A stretch of 13,980 nucleotides of DNA from contig NZ_CP100376.1 of the NCBI RefSeq assembly GCF_030515985.1, positions 2,188,502 to 2,202,481 of the forward strand. Reading direction: 5' to 3'. The position numbers and the translations under genes were made by a program. Origin of the DNA: Corynebacterium accolens. Its GTDB lineage: Bacteria > Actinomycetota > Actinomycetes > Mycobacteriales > Mycobacteriaceae. Positions 8,734-13,980 of the stretch are shown one piece after another; position 1 is the stretch's first letter, and every line of letters starts with the position of its first letter. Below the pieces are notes generated by a model. The model was not told where the DNA came from, did no database searches, and saw only the letters and a list, made by a program, of their open reading frames with translations.

Positions 8734-9639
8734 CTACTTAATGGCCTTGGCGATGTCCTGGGCGGCATCGGCAAGCCCGCGGATTTGCTCGTTGCTTAGC
8801 GATGACCCCTTAAAGCTCACCCCATCCGCGGTGACCTGCGGCAGCTCCGGCATATTCGGGATGGCCTTGTCCAGGGTGGAGCTGAGATCCTGGATGCCTG
8901 GCTGCTTGGACCCGGGCGTCCATTGACCCCAGTCGCTGGCGTAGACCTCGTTGACATCGACGATGACGTTCTCGATGGTCTGCTGGCGCGACTGCGGAAG
9001 CTGGTGAATGGTGGTCTTGGGATGGATTTTCCCGTTGGAGCCCCAGTCGTGCATCCAGTAGAACGTGCCAATCCCATCGCGGCTGGCCCACTCGATGGTG
9101 TTGTAGTTGCCGTAGACGCCGGTCTGGTAGCCGGCCACGGACAGGGCCTTGGAAAACGCTTGCAGGTATGGCCGGATGAACTGGGTGTAGTGCTCGCGGG
9201 TGGGGTTATCGTCGATGGCGATATAAATGGGGCGGTGCGTGGGTCCACCGGCGGCCTTGTGCAGCGAAATGGCCTGCGGGGCGTGGATGGCGGCGCCCGC
9301 CGCGCCCTGCTTCCAATCGGCGGTTTCGGCGCGGCCGAATTGATAGACCGAAGCCGTGGGTAGGCCGGCGGCGGCATTGGCGGCAGTCTCTTGGAGTGTG
9401 ACCGGCTTGCCGGTCATCCAGGCCGCGCCGGGGCGCTTATTGGAAACGTAGCGAATGGCACCGATATGGCCCGCACGCTTGATGGCGGCGGGGGAGGGGA
9501 TGCCGGAGGAAAAATCGATAATGGTGCCGCGCACCGGGCCGAGGGCGGCGGCAGAGGGTGCGGCCGCACCAATGGCGCCGGCGGTAAGGGCAAGGGCGCT
9601 TGCCTTCAAGAGGCCGCGACGAGATAGAGACGGCGACAT
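8734..9639 (-). CDS. Tat-exported DUF1906 (Rv2525c-like) glycoside hydrolase-like protein
   Basis: A 301-residue secreted protein. The N-terminus SRRGLLKASALALTAGAIG has the twin-arginine pair (R7, R8) and a hydrophobic core, with likely cleavage near SAAALG (about residue 33). The mature domain matches DUF1906, a TIM-barrel glycoside-hydrolase-like family that includes M. tuberculosis Rv2525c. Features are GTIIDFSSGIPSP (38-50), RPIYIAIDDNPT (136-147), YQTGVYGNYNTIEWA (171-185), FYWMHDWGS (193-201) and VIVDVNEVY (225-233). Acidic residues D42, D143/D144 and D228 line up with the strand ends. Rv2525c is a known Tat substrate whose loss alters beta-lactam sensitivity, suggesting an envelope role. 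The start ATG 9639 is chosen because AGGAG (9650-9646) lies 6 nt upstream; a longer start at 9663 is less likely. It is convergent with the lipoprotein gene, with 2 bp between stops. Confidence 0.9.
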   Translation of the reverse strand: MSPSLSRRGLLKASALALTAGAIGAAAPSAAALGPVRGTIIDFSSGIPSPAAIKRAGHIGAIRYVSNKRPGAAWMTGKPVTLQETAANAAAGLPTASVYQFGRAETADWKQGAAGAAIHAPQAISLHKAAGGPTHRPIYIAIDDNPTREHYTQFIRPYLQAFSKALSVAGYQTGVYGNYNTIEWASRDGIGTFYWMHDWGSNGKIHPKTTIHQLPQSRQQTIENVIVDVNEVYASDWGQWTPGSKQPGIQDLSSTLDKAIPNMPELPQVTADGVSFKGSSLSNEQIRGLADAAQDIAKAIK

Positions 9640-9717
9640 GAATAACTCCTGCGGTGATTGCATTAGTCACAATAGTTAACAAATGCACCATAGCAGGAGA
9701 CGGTGGGGGAATCGTGT

Positions 9718-10146
9718 TTATTTTGACTCGTTGCTAAATTCCACGTTCGTGGCGTGTTCTACGGTGCGCGATACCGTGCAATCCTTCTCGTGGGAGATGC
9801 GGATCAGGTTATCCACGAGCGCGCGGGCCTTATCGCCATCTGGGGTGGAGGGGAAGGCGAGGTCGAAGGAAACGCGGACATCGGAAAGCCGCGAAGCGCC
9901 ATCCTCATCCACGCGGTCGCCCTCTGCGCGCACCTGGAAAGACTCCGGCTCGGTGCGCCGGGAGGTTACGACATCCACATCCACCGCGGTGCACCCAGCG
10001 ACGGCGGCCAGCAGGAGCTCTACCGGCGACAACAGGCCCTCCCCGCGGCCAAATTCGATGCTGGCCCCATCCGCATTGGTGGCCCGGTACACCGAATTTT
10101 CTACGCGGTTAAGGTCAACGGAATACTGCTTGATGATTTCACTCAT
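9718..10146 (-). CDS. OsmC family protein (peroxiredoxin-like)
   Basis: A 142-residue OsmC/Ohr-type protein. Family members are cytosolic homodimers that reduce organic hydroperoxides using two cysteines. Both are present: C52 in the helix start ELLLAAVAGCTAVDVDVV (44-61) and C123 in HEKDCTVSRTVE (119-130). The central strand region RVSFDLAFPS (91-100) precedes the second helix. The sequence is closer to the general OsmC branch (as in E. coli YhfA) than to Ohr, so peroxide specificity is uncertain. It begins 10 bp after the stop of the membrane hydrolase gene on the same strand with no clear ribosome binding site, which points to one operon with translational coupling. A 7-bp hairpin spans the junction. 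The next gene (DUF1906) starts 78 bp downstream and has its own ribosome binding site. Confidence 0.92.
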   Translation of the reverse strand: MSEIIKQYSVDLNRVENSVYRATNADGASIEFGRGEGLLSPVELLLAAVAGCTAVDVDVVTSRRTEPESFQVRAEGDRVDEDGASRLSDVRVSFDLAFPSTPDGDKARALVDNLIRISHEKDCTVSRTVEHATNVEFSNESK

Positions 10147-10164
10147 GGCTTAGAGCTTAAGCCA
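10146..10164 (-). repeat. Hairpin spanning hydrolase stop and osmC start
   Basis: TGGCTTA and TAAGCCA form a perfect 7-bp stem around a 5-nt loop. The stem includes the TAA stop of the upstream gene and reaches the A of the osmC ATG. No U run follows on the coding strand, so it is not a terminator; it could hold back osmC translation until upstream ribosomes open it. Confidence 0.65.
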
Positions 10165-12157
10165 GGCTCGGGATATAGGCCACGCTGCCGCCCAAGGACA
10201 TGGTGATAAAGATGGGCGCGATAACCAGGGGGCCGAGCCATACGCGGCCGGTATTGGCATAAAACATCTTGTTCAAGATGGGCAGCAGGATCATCATGGG
10301 CAAGATGGACTGCAGCATGTTCACATACAGCCAGTCATCGGTCCAGTGCACCGTGCCGGTGGCGGCGAAGACGGAATATTGGATAACGAAGATCATCGCC
10401 AAGCCGACAGAGTTCGCCAGCGCCGCGATGAGGTAGGTCTGCCACTTGGGCGTATCGCTATAACGCGTGCCCACGCCGGCGCGAATGGAGTTGGCCAGAT
10501 AGAAGATGAACATCGCAGGTACGTACATCAGCGCCACCAGGAACCAGCGCAGCGTCAGCGGGCGCGAGGCCACGACCAAGAAACGGTAATCATTGTGGAA
10601 GGCAAGATACACAATGGATAGCACGGAGAAGTACACAAAGAGCAAGATGAAGGCCAGCAGTAGCGTGCGCCCAAAGGTGCGCCAGCTCATCGTGATGCCC
10701 CACGCGCGGGCGCGCTCGCCGCGGGCATAGGTGGACTTATCCCGGGTGATATAGAACAAGATAAGCCCGACGATGCCGTTGACGATGGCCCACAAGACCA
10801 CCGAGTTGACCATGCGCGCCGGGAAGAACCAGGTGCTGACCTTATTCGCGGCATCGTAGAAGACGTCCTGCGAAAGGTTCGCCAGCGGCATGAACGTGAA
10901 AAAGGCGATGGCTGCGGTTAACACGAAAAAGCCCCAGAACTTCGCGGCTTCTTTGCCCCGCGGACGCTTCGGTACGGTTGGGAGCGCCTGGGCTACTGGC
11001 GCAAAGTAGCGGGTGCGCAGGAGCATTCGGGTCAGCGGGAAGAGCATGGCGATGCCGCCGATGAGGGAAATGAGGTTAAAGACTTCTTTCAGCCACCACG
11101 TCTGGTTGCCGGAATCCATCTTCACTGGGGCATCCAGGGTGTCATCGAAGAACTCGAGAATGCTGCCGATGGCACTAGGTGTGAGCGGCTGCAGCGGGTG
11201 CAGCGTTTCATCGTTATAGGCAACGCGGTACGTGCCCTTGTCGATGTCCCCGTAGCCCCGGCCGATCTCAATGTGGTCCACCTGGTCTTGTTTCTTGAGC
11301 CCAGAGTTGACCATGGACAGAGCCTCTGGGGCATCGCGCAGATCGCCATCGCCGTTGATATTTCGGTAGCCGCCTTCATCGAAGCGGGCATAGCCCAGCG
11401 CCATATTTGAGTGCACGTGGGCAAACTTCTTATCGTTTAAGTTCTTGAGCCAGCCAGAGATAAAGACCGCGGAGATCTTATCTAGGTCCTCGGCGCGCTT
11501 GCGCTCGCCATCTGTGATGGTGGTGCCGCCTTCGCTATTCGGGTCCTTGGCAGCTTCGAGGGCATCGTCTACCTTCTTGCCGTACTTATTGGCTGCGGTG
11601 CGCACCGCAGTACCACCGGCGGAGTGGCCGGTAATGCCGATGCGATCCTCATCGACGTAATTAAACGTATCCAGGTGGTCTGTGACGTAATCAATGGCGG
11701 TCACCACGGCGGAATCACTATCGTCTGGGTGTTGCGAGCTGGACTCGCCCTGGTTATACGGGTCAACCACCAGGGTGACAAAGCCGCGCCGGGCCAATTC
11801 CAACGAGTTGGAGACCTGGGTTTCCTTAGTGCGCTGGAAACCGGGCGAGACGATGACCATCGGCGCTTTATTCTCCGGCGTCGCGTCCTTCGGCCGGAAG
11901 AGATCTGCGGTGACCGTAGCGCCGTGCTTGCCGGCGATTTTGAGGTCAGTGACCTGAATTTTGCCGCCATCGGTTTGTACCAGGGATGAGCCCAACCCAC
12001 CGACGAGAACGATGACGATGCACACAAAGAGTTTCCAGCCATCGCTAAAGCGGCGCTTCTTCGAAACCTCAGCGGGCAACTGCTCTGTCTGCTGCTCTAG
12101 AGAAAGAGACGACTGTTCTTCCACGGGAGTGGGGGAGGGGGATGCGGAGTCGGACAT
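10157..12157 (-). CDS. Membrane-anchored alpha/beta-hydrolase with multi-span C-terminus
   Basis: A 666-residue fusion-like protein. A cytosolic Ser/Pro/Glu-rich N-terminus (1-40) precedes a first membrane helix (about 43-60). An alpha/beta-hydrolase domain follows (about 66-345), predicted outside the membrane. Its nucleophile motif GHSAGG has S179 at the centre, the oxyanion region is VIVSPGFQRT (101-110), and VVDPYNQGES spans 130-139. About eight further helices follow (roughly 358-378, 407-427, 447-470, 497-519, 537-557, 576-597, 617-632, 641-661). The family is dienelactone-hydrolase/acetyl-esterase-like, so an esterase or acyl hydrolase acting at the outer membrane face is plausible; the substrate is unknown. 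AAGGAA 7 nt before ATG 12157 sets the start. It is first in a probable operon with osmC, and its upstream region carries repeats suggesting regulation. Confidence 0.88.
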   Translation of the reverse strand: MSDSASPSPTPVEEQSSLSLEQQTEQLPAEVSKKRRFSDGWKLFVCIVIVLVGGLGSSLVQTDGGKIQVTDLKIAGKHGATVTADLFRPKDATPENKAPMVIVSPGFQRTKETQVSNSLELARRGFVTLVVDPYNQGESSSQHPDDSDSAVVTAIDYVTDHLDTFNYVDEDRIGITGHSAGGTAVRTAANKYGKKVDDALEAAKDPNSEGGTTITDGERKRAEDLDKISAVFISGWLKNLNDKKFAHVHSNMALGYARFDEGGYRNINGDGDLRDAPEALSMVNSGLKKQDQVDHIEIGRGYGDIDKGTYRVAYNDETLHPLQPLTPSAIGSILEFFDDTLDAPVKMDSGNQTWWLKEVFNLISLIGGIAMLFPLTRMLLRTRYFAPVAQALPTVPKRPRGKEAAKFWGFFVLTAAIAFFTFMPLANLSQDVFYDAANKVSTWFFPARMVNSVVLWAIVNGIVGLILFYITRDKSTYARGERARAWGITMSWRTFGRTLLLAFILLFVYFSVLSIVYLAFHNDYRFLVVASRPLTLRWFLVALMYVPAMFIFYLANSIRAGVGTRYSDTPKWQTYLIAALANSVGLAMIFVIQYSVFAATGTVHWTDDWLYVNMLQSILPMMILLPILNKMFYANTGRVWLGPLVIAPIFITMSLGGSVAYIPSLA

Positions 12158-12202
12158 ATACGCGTTCCTTGTTGGTGGTGCTTAATTGAAACGAGTGGGC
12201 TG

Positions 12203-12240
12203 AAAGTCCGATAGTGGAAAACTTAAAGTCCAGCGTGGAA
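12203..12240. repeat. Two direct repeats in the leader of the membrane hydrolase gene
   Basis: AAAGTCC-GATA-GTGGAA (12203-12219) is repeated as AAAGTCC-AGC-GTGGAA (12225-12240). All 13 bases of the two blocks are identical and the copies start 22 bp apart, about two helical turns. They lie just downstream of the candidate start of the minus-strand hydrolase transcript, an operator-like position. Confidence 0.7.
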
Positions 12241-12242
12241 GC

Positions 12243-12271
12243 ACATTAGGCCCGCCGGAAAGCGGGTGCAA
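12243..12271 (-). promoter_or_regulatory. Candidate promoter of the membrane hydrolase-osmC operon
   Basis: The reverse strand carries TTGCAC (12271-12266) and TAATGT (12248-12243) with 17 bp between them. The start site would be near 12236, with a leader of about 78 nt. The palindrome TGCAAC-C-GTTGCA (12267-12279) overlaps the -35 box. The match to consensus is moderate. Confidence 0.45.
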
Positions 12272-12289
12272 CCGTTGCAGTAAAAGGGG

Positions 12290-12311
12290 GTGCTGGACAA
12301 GTGCTGAACAG
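12290..12311. repeat. Imperfect 11-bp tandem repeat upstream of the hydrolase promoter
   Basis: GTGCTGGACAA is followed directly by GTGCTGAACAG, with 9 of 11 bases the same. It lies about 55-75 bp upstream of the candidate transcript start on the minus strand, where an activator could bind. It is also just downstream of the ABC transporter operon, so it could be unrelated. Confidence 0.6.
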
Positions 12312-12336
12312 GCAAAAGCTCGCGCGATGCGGTGAA

Positions 12337-13365
12337 TTAATAAATCAAGGGCGGCGAGAAGCGGATACGCACCGATTGTCCAAGGGCTGGTTTATGAGCT
12401 GCGGTAGTCCGGAACGTGACCCCAGATTCATGGGAGGCGGTAACGGAGTAGTGCCCGGCTTCGAAAATGGCTGAGTCAACTACCGCTGGAACCGTGGCAC
12501 CTGGTTGGTCTTCCTCCACGATTTTGGCGTGGCGCGGCAAGATGGCGGCTTTAGTGCCTTCGCCTCGCACGGTTACTTCGCTCAATGGCCAAGAGATGCC
12601 AAGAGCAGGGCACTCGACGCTGTCACCTGAAATAGAGGCCTGGACAATCGTGGCATCCGAAATAAATCCCGCGACCACCGGGTTAGCGGGATTTTCCAGT
12701 AATTGTTGCGGGGTAGCAATCTGCTGGATTTCGCCGCCGTCTAGAACCACGACTCTATCTGCAATTGCCAGCGCCTCGGCGCGATCGTGGGTGACGTGCA
12801 CCGTGGTTAGGCGTTGTTTTTGTGTCAGGGCTACCAATTCGCGGCGCAAATTATCGCGCAGTGGTTCATCGAGGGCCGAAAGAGCCTCATCCAGCAATAA
12901 AACTGTGGGATTAGCGACGATCGCCCGGGCCAAAGCAACGCGCTGGCGCTGCCCGCCAGAAAGGCTGTCCGGTATACGCTCCTCGAATCCCGGCAGGCCC
13001 ACGAGAGCTAAGGTCTCAGAAATGCGCACTTCGCGCTCTGCCTTAGCTACTTTTGCCTGGCGCAGCGGGTAGCCAACGTTGTCCTTCACAGACATGTGCG
13101 GCCAGATCGCGTGCTGTTGGAAGACCATGCCGATGCCGCGTTTCTCCGGCGGAATATCAGTCATCTGCCGGCCATCTATGTAAAGCTCACCTGACGATGG
13201 AGAAATAAAACCAGCGATGGTGCGCAAAAGCGTGGTTTTACCGGAGCCTGACGGGCCAACGAGCGCGATGAGTTCTCCGGGTTCGATGGAGAGGCTGATA
13301 TCGCGCAGGCCGGTGGTTCCATCTGGAAAAGTGACCGTGAGGTGGGAAGCTGCAATTTTCGCCAT
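12337..13365 (-). CDS. ABC importer ATP-binding protein, FbpC (ferric iron) type
   Basis: A 342-residue cytosolic ATPase that would power solute uptake. Its motifs are complete: Walker A GPSGSGKTT (37-45), Q-loop VFQQ (81-84), signature LSGGQ (135-139), Walker B VLLLDE (155-160), D-loop SALDEP and switch His H193. A C-terminal regulatory (TOBE-like) region occupies about 236-342 and ends in VRIRFSPPLIY. The segment EKRGIGMVFQQHAIWPHMSV and the overall layout resemble FbpC/AfuC ferric iron importers. Putrescine, thiamine or phosphonate importers are possible alternatives because these families are close. It starts 2 bp after the stop of the permease gene, with AAGGA 7 nt before the ATG, so the two are co-translated. 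No convincing terminator follows it. No iron-regulator box is visible here; the operon's promoter is outside the window. Confidence 0.9.
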   Translation of the reverse strand: MAKIAASHLTVTFPDGTTGLRDISLSIEPGELIALVGPSGSGKTTLLRTIAGFISPSSGELYIDGRQMTDIPPEKRGIGMVFQQHAIWPHMSVKDNVGYPLRQAKVAKAEREVRISETLALVGLPGFEERIPDSLSGGQRQRVALARAIVANPTVLLLDEALSALDEPLRDNLRRELVALTQKQRLTTVHVTHDRAEALAIADRVVVLDGGEIQQIATPQQLLENPANPVVAGFISDATIVQASISGDSVECPALGISWPLSEVTVRGEGTKAAILPRHAKIVEEDQPGATVPAVVDSAIFEAGHYSVTASHESGVTFRTTAAHKPALGQSVRIRFSPPLIY

Positions 13366-13367
13366 TA

Positions 13368-13980
13368 TTATGTCCTTACCTTAGGAGCGCGGATAGTCAG
13401 TGCGAGGGCAATGATGCCCAGCAGCGCGAAGAGCAGGGCGAGTGCTGATGCCTGGTTATAATCTCCTGCCTGTTGCAGATTGAATACTTGGACACCCAGT
13501 GTTGTGGTTCCGGGGGCGACGAGGAGTACGGAAATAGTAAGTTCTCGAATCGCGGTCACCGCGACCAGTACCGCGCCGGAGATGGCCGCCGGAATGGTCA
13601 TCGCGCCGGTGGTAGTAAATAGCGCCTTAAGCGGTGTGGCGCCAGAAATACGCGCTGCTTCTTCCACGGTGACCGGGGTGCTAATGAGCGGTGCACGCAC
13701 GGATTGGACAACGAGTGCGGTAAAAGCGCAGACATAGGCGATAAGGATTATCCAAATGGTGTTATACAGCCCGGTATAGCGCCCGGCAATCAGCCAGGCG
13801 ACGCCGATGATGAGCCCAGGCAGCGCGCTCGGTAGCAGCGCAGAAAGTGTTAAAAGCGTATTTCCCCGCGCCTGGGTCCGAGTCACTAGAATTCCGATGA
13901 CCCAGCCGAGAATCCCGCAGATTATCGCGGCGGTTATCGACAAAAATGCGGAATTGGTTAGGCCGTCGATAACGCGCGGG
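13368..13980 (-). CDS. ABC importer permease, FbpB-like, N-terminal part outside window
   Basis: The reverse strand is open from the window edge to the stop at 13368, giving 203 visible residues of a membrane permease. The reading runs RVIDGLTNSAFLSITAAIICG with no in-frame stop, so the gene continues past 13980 and the apparent TTG at 13943 is not its start. Several membrane helices are visible. The EAA loop that docks on the ATPase is EEAARISGATPLKALFTTTG, followed by the conserved helix IPAAISGAVLVAVTAIREL. Ferric iron permeases of this class (FbpB) usually have two fused permease halves; the visible part would be the second half. It is coupled to the ATPase gene with a 2-bp gap. The binding protein gene is expected further upstream. 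The substrate is inferred, not shown. Confidence 0.88.
   Translation of the reverse strand, partial: PRVIDGLTNSAFLSITAAIICGILGWVIGILVTRTQARGNTLLTLSALLPSALPGLIIGVAWLIAGRYTGLYNTIWIILIAYVCAFTALVVQSVRAPLISTPVTVEEAARISGATPLKALFTTTGAMTIPAAISGAVLVAVTAIRELTISVLLVAPGTTTLGVQVFNLQQAGDYNQASALALLFALLGIIALALTIRAPKVRT

Noticed and set aside
12312..12336. Possible terminator after the ABC ATPase gene (GC-rich stretch then TTTT on the minus strand)
   Set aside because: The GC stretch is a loopless palindrome (TCGCGCGA) and cannot form a stable hairpin with a proper loop.
13366..13367. Iron regulator (DtxR-type) box to support the iron importer call
   Set aside because: None seen in this window; the operon promoter lies beyond the right edge, so the iron assignment stays an inference from the protein family.

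Overview
The window looks like chromosomal DNA from a Corynebacterium species. The basis is gene content and order: sepH, serC and gltA, then an FKBP-type PPIase, then a DUF485/acetate-symporter pair. Moderately high GC, GTG starts, leaderless-looking starts and hairpin terminators agree with this. From memory, Corynebacterium glutamicum has the same serC, gltA, FKBP, DUF485, mctC core. The species cannot be named from sequence alone. I saw no transposase, phage gene, tRNA, rRNA or CRISPR array; this is mostly ordinary core genome, and the most unusual material is in the intergenic regulatory DNA.

Layout. (1) 1-2470, minus strand: a DUF6928 gene cut by the window edge, sepH (FtsZ-associated division regulator) and serC (phosphoserine aminotransferase), with a terminator between serC and sepH. 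(2) 2471-2627: a divergent control region between serC and gltA. It holds a plausible gltA promoter overlapped by GlxR-like and RamB-like motifs, and a serC promoter placed so close that the serC mRNA is probably leaderless. (3) 2628-5428, plus strand: gltA (citrate synthase), a small FKBP prolyl isomerase and an aldo/keto reductase, each followed by a hairpin terminator. (4) 5429-7762, plus: a long leader rich in regulator-like motifs (RamB, RamA, GlxR type, inverted repeats), then a two-gene operon, DUF485 protein plus MctC monocarboxylate symporter. gltA and mctC may therefore share carbon-source control: MctC imports acetate, pyruvate or propionate, and GltA feeds acetyl-CoA into the TCA cycle.

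(5) 7763-9717: two exported cell-envelope proteins in convergent orientation. One is a lipoprotein with a degenerate beta-lactamase fold signature, and the other is a Tat-secreted DUF1906 protein like mycobacterial Rv2525c. (6) 9718-12157, minus: an OsmC-family peroxide-detoxification protein encoded directly behind a 666-residue protein that joins an extracytoplasmic alpha/beta-hydrolase to a multi-span membrane region. Its upstream region carries several repeats. (7) 12337-13980, minus: the ATPase and the C-terminal part of the permease of an ABC importer of the FbpBC (ferric iron) type; the operon continues past the window edge.

No clearly novel system was found. The best leads are a long hairpin carrying a TATAAT box in its loop between gltA and the FKBP gene, an operator-like palindrome on the lipoprotein promoter, repeat arrays upstream of the membrane hydrolase, a hairpin spanning the hydrolase stop and osmC start, and the paired envelope proteins.
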